Origin: Acidimicrobiia bacterium
GTDB lineage: Bacteria; Actinomycetota; Acidimicrobiia; Acidimicrobiales; Poriferisodalaceae
Assembly: GCA_022826045.1 (NCBI GenBank)
Contig: JAJDVQ010000001.1
Span: 1-64,000, forward strand
Direction: 5' to 3'
DNA: 64,000 bases
In this document: positions 25,950-34,437 of the stretch, piece by piece
Numbering within the stretch: the first letter of the stretch is position 1
Layout: the number at the start of each line of letters is the position of its first letter
Position numbers and translations under genes: made by a program
Notes under the pieces: model-generated
Seen by the model: the letters and a program-made list of their open reading frames with translations, nothing else
Database searches by the model: none
Told to the model about the DNA's origin: nothing

Positions 25950-25955
25950 AATATA
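25950..25955 (-). promoter_or_regulatory. Putative -10 box of the TA operon, leaderless start
   Basis: TATATT on the minus strand, 6 nt before the ATG at 25943, in an AT-rich patch; a likely site for autoregulation by the antitoxin. Confidence 0.45.
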
Positions 25956-26251
25956 CACACAATCGCCCAGCGCTCGATTCGAGCCGGAGTGGTCCCCGTT
26001 GCCGAAACCACAGCAGCCTTGGTCGCGCAACGCTTGGGCGTTGCGTCGGAGTTCAGTGGCGGCGCGGCGTGAGAGTCTCATGCGACGACCGCCGGTGGCG
26101 GCTTCGAAAATGACTGCGCACCAGAGACCGTCGGCGGGTACGGTCGCCGGCAGTGGCCGATCCCCTAGCGCAGTTTCGAGCACTCCCCTGATGGTGGCAC
26201 CGCGGCGACGGCTCACCTGCATCACGCGCGCAACCTCACGCGAACCGACAA
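25956..26251. other. Gap without a supported gene
   Basis: This stretch lies between the TA operon promoter and a small membrane-protein gene. The minus strand is open (DRPLP, LWCAVIFEAATGG, RRAATELRRNAQ) and has some protein-like character, in frame with the antitoxin. It has no start signal and no recognisable family, so it may be the remnant of a decayed gene. Confidence 0.4.
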
Positions 26252-26590
26252 CTAGCGAACCTCGTCCGGGTGTCGTCGGCGCTCGATCCAGGACGCGAGC
26301 CACATAGCGGTCCCGCTCGACATCAGTATCCCCAGAGGCGCCAAGACCGCTTCCCAAGGATTGTCCCTGACAGCAGTACCGAACACGACAGTGCACACTC
26401 CGACAGCCCCGGCAGCCACGCCGACAGTCCGACTGACACGCGTGGCGTTCCTCCAGCATCGCAACACGAACTGCGCCACGTAGACGGCTAGGCCGACAGC
26501 CGCTGTCGCGGCAACCAGATAAGCGAGTATCACAAGAACCGATTCATCTGCATCTGACGCCTGCCTCATTGCGGTAGTGGCCAGGCTCAA
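26252..26590 (-). CDS. Small membrane protein, unknown function
   Basis: Protein of 112 aa with three hydrophobic segments at about residues 18-45, 56-73 and 82-102, ending in the basic tail ERRRHPDEVR. No family is recognised. It has no strong ribosome site. It lies in the accessory region between the TA pair and the nucleotidyltransferase gene and may be a membrane component of an unidentified accessory system, which is inference only. Confidence 0.5.
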   Translation of the reverse strand: MSLATTAMRQASDADESVLVILAYLVAATAAVGLAVYVAQFVLRCWRNATRVSRTVGVAAGAVGVCTVVFGTAVRDNPWEAVLAPLGILMSSGTAMWLASWIERRRHPDEVR

Positions 26591-26685
26591 AGAACTTGCT
26601 GATGCGGCATCAGTTTATTGCCCAGCCGTACTTCTCCTGAATTTCACTTCCTGGCTCCAATGTCGTCGAATGCAGAACAAACAAG

Positions 26686-26717
26686 CTCGCTACCATACAC
26701 TGATGTATGGTAGCGAG
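26686..26717. repeat. 13-bp perfect inverted repeat, possible operator
   Basis: CTCGCTACCATAC (26686-26698) and GTATGGTAGCGAG (26705-26717) are separated by 6 nt. No T-run follows, so it is not a classic terminator. It sits in the 370-bp divergent gap upstream of the MNT-HEPN gene. The motif CTCGCTA recurs as TCTCGCTATC at 26942, close to that gene's start, suggesting a regulator binding both places. Confidence 0.45.
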
Positions 26718-26930
26718 TTCTGGCCGTCCTCCCCATCGTGTCAAGTGCACCCTCTGCGCAGATTCGTATCGGGAAGCTTGTACAGAACCCTGACGGCGTG
26801 AGATCACGGGCTCTGACCGCGTCGGCGAGCATGACCGGCGGTTACGTCTATGTGCAGGAGTTTGAACGCAAGCGGGATTGGCATCTCGCACCGACACGCG
26901 AGATGTACAGAATGCTGGTCATATCGACCG

Positions 26931-26948
26931 AGCGAAACCGGTCTCGCT
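26931..26948. promoter_or_regulatory. Near-palindrome 12 bp upstream of the MNT-HEPN start
   Basis: AGCGAAACCGGTCTCGCT pairs with itself except at one symmetric position pair. Its position just before the ATG at 26960 fits an operator. It shares the TCGCTA half with the palindrome at 26686-26717. Confidence 0.4.
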
Positions 26949-26959
26949 ATCATCGGTCT

Positions 26960-27919
26960 ATGGTGACTGCGGCACCGACCATGGTTGATGCCCGTCGCGC
27001 TGCAGAGGAATTGATTGCCGCTGGCGCGGGGCGAGTCTTGCTGTTTGGCTCGCTCGCGCGCGGCGAGCAGCGCGGGGCCAGCGACATTGACCTTGTCGCT
27101 GTCTACGATGACCTCGACTATGCGGAGCGTGCTCGACGGCGATGCGCACTCGAGCGGCGAGCACGCTCAGCAACAGGTTTCGACGTAGATGTCATGGTCA
27201 CCGACCTGCCGGAATGGACAGTGCGCACGGAGCAGGTTCCTGCGTCAGTGGAGGCGCGAATCGCTGCAGAGTCCATCTGCCTCGCCGACAGCGACCGGCA
27301 CGGCAGCATCGACTGGAGCAAGGAGGTCGGTTTGCCTGACACCCCAACGGCGGAACTCGAGGCCCGCTACACCGACATGTCCAACGCGTTGCACCGCCTG
27401 ACCCGATGGCTGCCGCCGACGCTTGAAGAACAGGATGCGGCGCGAGACGCCGATGCAGAGACGCTCAGGGCCGACGAAGCGGTTCGATTCGCGGCAGCTT
27501 GTGCCGAAGTCCACATGGCTGTGGAGTGCGCGGCGAAGCTGATTCACGTTGTTCATGCGGATACCGCCCCGCCCCACACCCACGTGATTTCGGGCCTGCT
27601 GGCACACGAGCGGGTTCTTGCCCCTGTAGTTGACGAGTTCGAGCGCTTGGCCGGCACAGGTGTCGACCTCGCCGACCTGCACTTCTGGCGCCAAGGCGGT
27701 GCCTATACCGCGGATCGGCCGCTTCCCGCATTCGACGAGCACTATCTGCGCCTGCATGTCCAAGCGTCGATCCGAATCGTTCGTTTCGCCGCCGAACAGG
27801 CCGGGGGCGTCGGTCTCGACGACGGCATTGTGATGCTCCTGCGACGTCGCCTCGACAGATGCGAGGCAGTCGCCGCTGAACCCATGCGCGTCGCGGCATC
27901 GCCGGTCAGCGACGGATGA
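26960..27919 (+). CDS. Minimal nucleotidyltransferase fused to a HEPN-like domain
   Basis: Protein of 319 aa. The N-terminal nucleotidyltransferase has LLFGSLARGEQRGASDIDLVAV, the GSxxRGxxxxxSDIDL signature, and a third acidic site in FDVDVMVTD. The C-terminal half (about 130-300) is helical (RFAAACAEVHMAVECAAKLIHVV) and fits a HEPN domain, but no RxxxxxH nuclease motif is evident. In MNT-HEPN toxin-antitoxin pairs the MNT protein AMPylates and silences the HEPN RNase; here both are in one chain. The start at 26960 was preferred over upstream ATGs because the NTase fold begins there and the preceding 70 codons look non-coding. Confidence 0.72.
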   Translation: MVTAAPTMVDARRAAEELIAAGAGRVLLFGSLARGEQRGASDIDLVAVYDDLDYAERARRRCALERRARSATGFDVDVMVTDLPEWTVRTEQVPASVEARIAAESICLADSDRHGSIDWSKEVGLPDTPTAELEARYTDMSNALHRLTRWLPPTLEEQDAARDADAETLRADEAVRFAAACAEVHMAVECAAKLIHVVHADTAPPHTHVISGLLAHERVLAPVVDEFERLAGTGVDLADLHFWRQGGAYTADRPLPAFDEHYLRLHVQASIRIVRFAAEQAGGVGLDDGIVMLLRRRLDRCEAVAAEPMRVAASPVSDG

Positions 27920-28119
27920 CCCGCGAGCCAGGCAGTGCTTGATGTCGGCAGCAATGGCCGCACGACGGCACAGGCCATCTGCTCCGAGTCTCTCCAGCAG
28001 CTCCAGGTTCGCTCACGGCCCCGAATGCGACAGCGCCTGAACGGCACGGCGGCCCAATCGAGGTCGTGATCTATGATGCCTCCGACGGCGGCGCAGCCAT
28101 CGAGATGCAGGGAGGGTCA

Positions 28120-29274
28120 ATGAGCTTGGCAGATGAACTCGTCAAGGCGTCGGCGACGCTGGCCTCGGGAAGACTGACCACCGAGGCTGGGGTACAGACG
28201 GCGGTCATTCGTCCCATACTGCGCTCACTGGGCTGGGACGACACCGACCCTCAGCAGTGGCAGGTGGAGTACCAAGTCGGCAGTGGCCGTGTGGACGAGG
28301 CGCTCTTCGGACCACTCGGCGGCCCGCTTGTCTTCATTGAGGCGAAGAAACAAGGCAATCTCAGCGTCAGGGCCGAAGACCAGTTATTCGGCTACGCGGC
28401 GCACAAGGGTGTCCCGATCCTCGTGCTCACAGACGGAGACACCTGGGACTTGTACCTGAGCATGGCGGCGGGTGAACCGACTGAGCGGCGATTTGCTCAC
28501 CACACTTTGACGGAGTCGAACAACCTCGGCGTCGTTGCAGGTGACTTGGCGGAATTCCTGGGCCGAAGCGCCGTGGCAGCTGGAGACGCCCACGATGCGG
28601 CCAGTGAGCGCTTGAAGCAGGTCAAGGACCGAGAGACCGGCAAGAGCGGGCTTGCGTCGGCATGGGCAGCACTGCTGACAGAACCGGACGGACTGCTCCG
28701 GGACATGCTGATCGAGAAGGTCGAAGAAGACGTCGGGGCTCGACCCGAGCCAAGAGACGCAGAGGAGTTTCTGCGACGACAAGTTGGACCAGTCGCGGCC
28801 ACCGTCGGAGTTCACACATCTGTCACCCATCCGATTGCCGCCGTCTCATCACCGGACCAAGTGCCACCATGGCCCACCGCGGGTCAGGATTCAGCGGTGG
28901 CCGCGGGCCGGATTGTCGGTGTCGTAGTCAGAGGAAATCGACACCAGGTCGGGAGCGGACGGGCGACGATGGCCCTGTTGGCGGGCGTATTGCAACGACA
29001 GAATCCGGAATTCTTGGAGCGATACCGCGACGAAGCCGCCCCCGGCGCTCACAAGCGACCGCCGGCGGTGCGAGATGACGCGTTGAATGACCGCCTGAAA
29101 GACCAGATTCGAGAGAAGAGATACCGACAAGTCGACGGGTCTTCCGAATGGTGGATCTACGTCAACCTCAAGACAAATGCGCAGGCCGAGCGGATGCGCA
29201 TGATGGCCAAGGTCGCTGGTTTGTCTTGGGGAACCGATGAAGGCGTACGGCTCATGTACGGCGTCGCCGGTTGA
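28120..29274 (+). CDS. Type I restriction HsdR N-terminal-like nuclease protein
   Basis: Protein of 384 aa with strong ribosome site GGAGGG 3 nt before the ATG. The N-terminal 150 residues match the HsdR_N / DUF4145-adjacent PD-(D/E)xK family: VQTAVIRPILRSLGWD, then VDEALFGPLGGPLVFIEAKKQ with the D...E-x-K catalytic set, and ILVLTDGDTWDLYL. The C-terminal part (EWWIYVNLKTNAQ and MMAKVAGLSWGTDEGVRL) is a small domain often attached to stand-alone HsdR_N proteins. No helicase or methylase partner is adjacent. It may be a solitary defence nuclease or a DNA-binding regulator. Confidence 0.75.
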   Translation: MSLADELVKASATLASGRLTTEAGVQTAVIRPILRSLGWDDTDPQQWQVEYQVGSGRVDEALFGPLGGPLVFIEAKKQGNLSVRAEDQLFGYAAHKGVPILVLTDGDTWDLYLSMAAGEPTERRFAHHTLTESNNLGVVAGDLAEFLGRSAVAAGDAHDAASERLKQVKDRETGKSGLASAWAALLTEPDGLLRDMLIEKVEEDVGARPEPRDAEEFLRRQVGPVAATVGVHTSVTHPIAAVSSPDQVPPWPTAGQDSAVAAGRIVGVVVRGNRHQVGSGRATMALLAGVLQRQNPEFLERYRDEAAPGAHKRPPAVRDDALNDRLKDQIREKRYRQVDGSSEWWIYVNLKTNAQAERMRMMAKVAGLSWGTDEGVRLMYGVAG

Positions 29275-29513
29275 ATCGCTTCGCCGGGACTCCACTGAGG
29301 GCCTGAGCGGAGCAGGCAGCCGAGGGTCCAGTGTTGATCCGCGTTTGTGCCGACTCCGAAGGTTGAAACTGACCAATCCGCGGAGCACTTGGCGTCGGGC
29401 GTGCCGCCTTGGTCAGCGACATCCAGCGAAGTGGCCATGGCCCGAGGACCGCCGCGATGCAATTTGACCTCATGGAATCAGCCGTGTGCGACAGGTGCCG
29501 CGAAAGCGGTGGT

Positions 29514-31859
29514 CTAGCCGGGGGCGGGTTCTAGGGCTACTCGGACGTGCTTGTGGTGGGGGGTGAGTGAGAGCCAGTCGCGGTCTTCGATGTCGGTGAG
29601 CTCGTTGACGGCCACGCCGTGGATCTTGTGCTCGCCGTCTTCGTCGGGATACTCGGTGCCGAATCCGTGGGGGAGTGTCACATGGCCGGCCATGACTGTG
29701 TCGGTGACCTCCGCCGGTGCTTCGGCCTCGCCGCGCTTGGAGACGATCCGCACCCGGTCGCCGTCCACGACGCCGAGCGTGGTGGCGTCGTCAGGATTGA
29801 TCCGCAGCGAGCCGGCTTTGTCTTTCTTGCGCCACTCGGGATCACGGATCACGTCGTTGGCGTTGGACGATCGGCGCTCGCCCGCTGAGAGCACGAACGG
29901 GAAGCGGTCCTGCCCGATGGCGGGTTCCTCGTCGGCCAGCGACCGGAACTCGTCGGTGAGCTCCTCGATGAACAGGTGGATCTTGCCGTCGGGGTGCGCG
30001 ATGCGGTCCCACGTCTGGGAGTACTCGCTGACGCTGTAGATCATTCCCGACGGCGAGTCGACGAGCTTGTCGAACAGGTTGCTGGCCAGCTCCAGCCCCT
30101 CACCCTCGACGCCCGCAGCCCGCACCTCGTCCGGGTAGCGCATCGAAGCCTGCATCGCAGAGCCGAACATGATCGCCGCCGGCGCCATGTTGCCCAGCGT
30201 CGGCCCGAGCGAGTCGTACAGGACGACCGGCAGCTTGGCCCCCACATCAGGATCGGACGTTGACGCCTGTCCGAGCGCCTCGATGAACGCCTCACGGCCC
30301 TGCTGGGCCGCATCGGCCAGCCCATCGGTGCCCGCGGGGCGTCCGCCCATCGCAGCCACCAGCCGGCTGTGGATCTCGGCCTCGGGCAGCGACTCGCCCA
30401 GCGGCTCGAGGATCGGGTGGCGCACCTGGAAGTAGTTCGCAGGCATCTCGCCGGCGAAGAACGTGGCCTCGGGCTTCTCGTACTGCGAGCAGGCCGGCAG
30501 TACGTAGTCGGCCGCCCGAGCCGTCTCGGTCATCGCCACGTCGATCACCACCAGGCACTCCAGCTTGGCGAAGGCCTCACGGAACCGCTTCGAATCCGGC
30601 AGCGTGTGCAGCGGGTTCGCCGACTCCACGATCATCCCCCGGAAACGGTTCGGGTGATCGGTGTCGATGCAGTCGGGAATCGCGGCGCAGGCGACGAGGC
30701 CCGACAGCATGGCGTTGCCGGTGACGGGATCGACCTCGCCCTCGCCAGAGTGGCCGCAGATCGGAGCAAGGCGCAGCGGCAGGTTCATGCCGCCCGGCTT
30801 GGCGAAGTTGCCGGTCACCAGGTACAGCAGCCGCTGCAGCCAGCTGTTCAGCGTGGAATGGGGCGCCATCTCGATGCCGAGGTCTTCCTCGGTGGACAGC
30901 GACTTGGCGGTGCCCATCGTGCGTGCGGCGGCTCGCAGATCAGTCTCGTCGATGCCGCACTTGCGAGCGCAGTCGGCGATGTCGGTGCCCGAGATCAGGT
31001 CGTGCAGCTCATCCCAGCCGGTGCACTGCTCCGCGAGGAACTGCTCGTCGGTCAGCCCCTCCTCGACCATGATCGCCAGCAGCGCCGCCAACGCCCACGC
31101 ATCGGTGCCGGGGCGCACCCGCAGGTGATGGTCGGCCATCGCTGCGGTCTCGGACACCCGCGGGTCCATCACCACGAGCTTGCGCTCGTCGTCGTTGCGG
31201 ATCTTGTTGAGCTCGTTGCGGGACTCGGGGAAACCATGGCTCTGCCAGGGGTTCTTGCCGATGAACACCGCACAGTCGGTGTGCTCGAAATCGCCCATGG
31301 CGCCGAGGTTCTGCCTGCCGAACATCTTGCCCTGCGCCCAGAACATGCCGGTCTTCTCTTGGGCGAGCGCATTCGACCGGTACTTGACGCCCAGCGTCTG
31401 CAGCACGCCGCGGGCATACGCGCCGGGGAAGTGGTTGCCCTGCCCGCCGCCGCCGTAGTACAGGATCTTGTCGCCGCCGACCGAATCACGGATGCCGGTC
31501 AGGCGTTCGGCGACTTCGGCGATGGCAACGTCCCACGACACCTCTTCGAAGGTGCCGTCGTCGTTGCGGCGCAGCGGGGTGGTGAGGCGGTCGCGCCCGT
31601 TCTGGTAGTAGTCGATCCGCAGGGCTTTCTCGCAGGTGTAGCCCTTCGAGGCGGGGTGCTCCTTGTCGCCCCGCACACGGGTGATCTTGCGGCCGTCGAG
31701 CCGTACCTCGATGCCGCAGTTGTTGGAGCAGAGCACGCAGGCGGTCTTGTGCCAGACCTTGGTGGGGTCCTCTTCGGCGCCGTTGGTCGCCGCAGCGGCG
31801 GCCGGAGCGTCTGTGCGCTTGGCTCGAAGTGCTGCGAGTCGGGCGTTGGCATCGGACAT
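29514..31859 (-). CDS. Molybdopterin-dependent oxidoreductase, formate dehydrogenase/nitrate reductase-like
   Basis: Cytoplasmic enzyme of 781 aa (no Tat signal). The N-terminal [4Fe-4S] motif CVLCSNNCGIEV with a fourth Cys in GYTCEKAL is followed by MGD-binding domains (GKNPWQSHGFPESRNEL, MDPRVSETAAMADHHLRV, YVLPACSQYEKPEATF) and a C-terminal molydopterin dinucleotide-binding domain (DRVRIVSKRGEAEAPAEVTD). At the place where formate dehydrogenases carry the Mo ligand Sec or Cys the sequence reads SNALAQEKTGMFW, with no Cys/Sec/Ser ligand obvious, so chemistry cannot be assigned. It stands alone on the minus strand, opposite a P450-type ferredoxin gene. Confidence 0.85.
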   Translation of the reverse strand: MSDANARLAALRAKRTDAPAAAAATNGAEEDPTKVWHKTACVLCSNNCGIEVRLDGRKITRVRGDKEHPASKGYTCEKALRIDYYQNGRDRLTTPLRRNDDGTFEEVSWDVAIAEVAERLTGIRDSVGGDKILYYGGGGQGNHFPGAYARGVLQTLGVKYRSNALAQEKTGMFWAQGKMFGRQNLGAMGDFEHTDCAVFIGKNPWQSHGFPESRNELNKIRNDDERKLVVMDPRVSETAAMADHHLRVRPGTDAWALAALLAIMVEEGLTDEQFLAEQCTGWDELHDLISGTDIADCARKCGIDETDLRAAARTMGTAKSLSTEEDLGIEMAPHSTLNSWLQRLLYLVTGNFAKPGGMNLPLRLAPICGHSGEGEVDPVTGNAMLSGLVACAAIPDCIDTDHPNRFRGMIVESANPLHTLPDSKRFREAFAKLECLVVIDVAMTETARAADYVLPACSQYEKPEATFFAGEMPANYFQVRHPILEPLGESLPEAEIHSRLVAAMGGRPAGTDGLADAAQQGREAFIEALGQASTSDPDVGAKLPVVLYDSLGPTLGNMAPAAIMFGSAMQASMRYPDEVRAAGVEGEGLELASNLFDKLVDSPSGMIYSVSEYSQTWDRIAHPDGKIHLFIEELTDEFRSLADEEPAIGQDRFPFVLSAGERRSSNANDVIRDPEWRKKDKAGSLRINPDDATTLGVVDGDRVRIVSKRGEAEAPAEVTDTVMAGHVTLPHGFGTEYPDEDGEHKIHGVAVNELTDIEDRDWLSLTPHHKHVRVALEPAPG

Positions 31860-32107
31860 GCTGGTTCCTTGGCGGCAGGCGGCGTGGACACCGCAAGGCT
31901 ACGGCCCAGTCAAGTTTGCTGCCGGGACCGGAGGCGAAGCCGTGGCTCGAGCGGCCCGTGATCGGAGCGCACAAGAGCGGGACGTCAGCGGCGCAGTCGC
32001 GGTCCGGGAGGTCGGTGCGGCGCTCTACCGCGCTAGCTTCAGGCCATCTGGGGCACCGCCGTGCCCCGCAAGTGTTCGGCCCCAGCGGCCTGCAGGAAGG
32101 AGTGTCC

Positions 32108-32302
32108 GTGCGGATCAGTGTGGATGCCGACAAGTGCCAAGGGCACAACCGCTGCTACTCGCTGGCGCCTGAATTGTTCGATGTGGACGACTACGGCTAC
32201 GCCACCGCGGCCGGCGACGGCGAGGTGCCCGCAGGCATGGAAGACAAGGCTCGTCTTGCTGCGGCGAACTGCCCCGAATACGCGGTGCTGATCGAGGAAT
32301 AG
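32108..32302 (+). CDS. Ferredoxin, [3Fe-4S]/P450-redox-partner type
   Basis: Protein of 64 aa starting at GTG with AAGGAG 7 nt upstream. DADKCQGHNRCYSLAPELF and ANCPEYAV give the C-x5-C...CP spacing of short actinobacterial ferredoxins that deliver electrons to cytochromes P450. It is not next to a P450, but two P450 genes lie at 49.7-54.4 kb. It faces the molybdopterin oxidoreductase gene divergently across about 250 bp. Confidence 0.85.
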   Translation: MRISVDADKCQGHNRCYSLAPELFDVDDYGYATAAGDGEVPAGMEDKARLAAANCPEYAVLIEE

Positions 32303-32419
32303 CGGTCGCCGCATCTCCGCCTGAAGCGAGCTGGGGCGGGCTGCGCCGACTTGGCGCGCGTCCTGGGATCAAGCTGCAGCGCAGAGCGCGGCCAACGCCG
32401 GAACGCACCGCACCGTCGT

Positions 32420-33553
32420 CTAGTTGCGTGCCGAGAGTCGACGGCGCAAGACAGCCAGGCTGCGGCCGGCGCCCCAGTCGTTGGCCTCCAACGCCAGCAG
32501 CACATCGACGATATTGCGGTCTCGCGCTGCGCAGAGTTCTTCGATCGGTTGACCGCCGGACTGCTCGTCTGATTGGGCGATCAGCGTGGCGATGAACTCC
32601 GGGGTCAGTTCCGGCACGTCGGTGAGCTTGGTCCACGGCTGCTGCAAAGCCGGGCCGAAGTGCTCGATGAAGTGCCGGAAACCGCCCTCGCCGCCAGCCG
32701 TGGCGTAGGTCTGGAAGACACCCATCTGCGCCCAGCGCAGCCCGAACCCCAGCCGCATGACGTCGTCGATCTCGGCGACGGTGGCGACGCCGTCGTGGAC
32801 CAGCCACAGCGCTTCGCGCCACAGCGCCTCCAGCAGTCGGTCCGCCACGAATCCGTCGATCTCGGATCGCACCCGCAGCGGCGACATGCCAGCAGCCGAC
32901 AGCCAGCCCATCACCTTCTGGACTGCATGCTCGGAGGTGTCGCTGCCGGCTAAGACCTCGACGAGCGGCAGCAGGTACACGGGATTGAACGGGTGCGCCA
33001 CGACGAGCCGTTCCGGGTGCTTCATATGCGCCTGAAGCTCGCTGGGGCGGATGCCCGATGTGGACGACGCGATCACCGCATCGGGCGCAGCAGCGGCCTC
33101 GATCTCGGCATAGACGGCATGCTTGATCTCCGCTCGCTCGGGCACGCACTCGTGGATCAGTTCGGCACCGTCCACCGCTAGCGAACAACCTGCCGCCGGA
33201 TCGGCCAGCGCCACTGTGCCCCCCGCGTCGTCGGGTCCGTCGTTTGGCCCGTCGGCAGCTTCCGCCGTGTCCGGCTCGTTCGCGGTCTCGGCCGTGCCGC
33301 TGTCTGGACGCACAGCGGGCCGCCCGTCACTGAGCAGGCCCAGCCGCCGCCACGCAGCGCATGCAGCTTCGAGTGTTCGCTCGACGCCGGCGCGGGCGCT
33401 CGGCGACGGGTCGGCCACGTTGACGTCAACGCCGCACAGCGCCCAGCGCGCAGCCCACGCTGCGCCGATTACCCCGGCGCCGACCACGCACACGCGAGCG
33501 GGCAGCCTGCTTTCGGCAGCGCCCTCTTGGCCGATGGAGGACCGGTCGGTCAA
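32420..33553 (-). CDS. L-carnitine dehydrogenase (3-hydroxyacyl-CoA dehydrogenase family)
   Basis: Oxidises L-carnitine to 3-dehydrocarnitine with NAD+. Protein of 377 aa. The Rossmann motif is VVGAGVIGAAWAARWAL (residues 23-39); further motifs are ASSTSGIRPSEL, RLVVAHPFNPVYLLPLVEV and the C-terminal domain MRLGFGLRWAQMGVF, which is characteristic of carnitine dehydrogenases. The TTG start at 33553 overlaps the stop of the cleavage-enzyme gene by 3 bp. The usual C-terminal thioesterase is absent; a separate one lies at 23811. An acidic, Pro/Asp/Ala-rich insertion of about 35 residues follows helix 3 (codons near 33180-33320). Confidence 0.82.
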   Translation of the reverse strand: MTDRSSIGQEGAAESRLPARVCVVGAGVIGAAWAARWALCGVDVNVADPSPSARAGVERTLEAACAAWRRLGLLSDGRPAVRPDSGTAETANEPDTAEAADGPNDGPDDAGGTVALADPAAGCSLAVDGAELIHECVPERAEIKHAVYAEIEAAAAPDAVIASSTSGIRPSELQAHMKHPERLVVAHPFNPVYLLPLVEVLAGSDTSEHAVQKVMGWLSAAGMSPLRVRSEIDGFVADRLLEALWREALWLVHDGVATVAEIDDVMRLGFGLRWAQMGVFQTYATAGGEGGFRHFIEHFGPALQQPWTKLTDVPELTPEFIATLIAQSDEQSGGQPIEELCAARDRNIVDVLLALEANDWGAGRSLAVLRRRLSARN

Positions 33554-34437
33554 GGCCGCTTCAGTTCGAGCTTGTCGCGGACTTCGTCGGGGCCGATGAC
33601 CCGGTAGTTCATCGCTTCGAGGATCTGCTTGGCCCGTGCCGTCAGATCGGCATTGGTCGCCAGCCGCCCTCGTTCGAGATACAGGTTGTCTTCGAGGCCC
33701 ACCCGGGCGTTGCCGCCGGCGACGGCTGCGAGCGCCACATAGGGCAGCTGATCGCGCCCCAGAGCGAACGCCGAGAACGTCCAGTCGTCGGGCACGTTGT
33801 TGACCATCGCCATGAACGTGTTCAGGTCCGGCGGGGCGCCCCAGCGGATGCCCATGCACAGCTGCACCATCACCGGCGCTTCGATGACCCCGGCTTCCAC
33901 CAGCGATCTGGCCTCCCAGAGCTGGCCGGTGTCGAACGCCTCGATCTCGGGCCGCACGCCCAGCGACTGGATCTGGCGGGCCATCTCCATGAGCGTGTCG
34001 TGGGTGTTGGCGGCGACGTAGTTGCCCTCGCCGAAGTTCATCGTGCCGCAGTCGAGCGTGCAGATCTCCGGCAGCAGCTCGCGCACGTGGGCGAGGCGCT
34101 CGGTGGCGCCGGCCATGTCTGATCGCACTGGGTCGGGCGGCAGCGGCTGCTCGACTGAGCCGATCACGAAGTCGCCGCCCATGCCGGCAGTGAGGTTCAG
34201 CACGACGTCGGTGCTCGATGCCCGCACCCGCTCGACGACCTCGCGGTAGCAGTCGACATCCCGCCCGGCGTCGCCGGTGATCGGGTCGCGCACATGCACA
34301 TGGCAGATGGCGGCGCCTGCGTCGGCGGCGTCGATCACATTCTGGGCGATGTCGGCGGGCGTGTAGGGCACCTTGTCGGATTTGCCCACCGTGTCGCCAG
34401 CCCCGGTGACAGCACAGGTGATGAAGACATCAGGCAT
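33550..34437 (-). CDS. Beta-keto acid cleavage enzyme (BKACE), dehydrocarnitine-cleaving type
   Basis: Zn-dependent Claisen-type enzyme of 295 aa. The metal and substrate motifs are ICHVHVRDPITGDAGRDVDCYREVV, LNLTAGMGGDF, EIEAFDTGQLW and GGNARVGLEDNLY. BKACE members cleave a beta-keto acid with acetyl-CoA; beside carnitine dehydrogenase the expected reaction is dehydrocarnitine + acetyl-CoA to betainyl-CoA + acetoacetate. The substrate is inferred from context. Start overlaps the upstream dioxygenase gene by 8 bp; stop overlaps the carnitine dehydrogenase start. Confidence 0.85.
   Translation of the reverse strand: MPDVFITCAVTGAGDTVGKSDKVPYTPADIAQNVIDAADAGAAICHVHVRDPITGDAGRDVDCYREVVERVRASSTDVVLNLTAGMGGDFVIGSVEQPLPPDPVRSDMAGATERLAHVRELLPEICTLDCGTMNFGEGNYVAANTHDTLMEMARQIQSLGVRPEIEAFDTGQLWEARSLVEAGVIEAPVMVQLCMGIRWGAPPDLNTFMAMVNNVPDDWTFSAFALGRDQLPYVALAAVAGGNARVGLEDNLYLERGRLATNADLTARAKQILEAMNYRVIGPDEVRDKLELKRP

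Noticed and set aside
25944-26459. Upstream extension of the VapB antitoxin to a 266-aa protein
   Set aside because: The antitoxin domain begins at MPRMQVYL, with a TATATT box 6 nt before it. The extension has no recognised family, though a decayed gene cannot be excluded.
29514-31859. Selenocysteine in the formate dehydrogenase-like gene
   Set aside because: The frame is continuous with no in-frame TGA and no hidden upstream extension.
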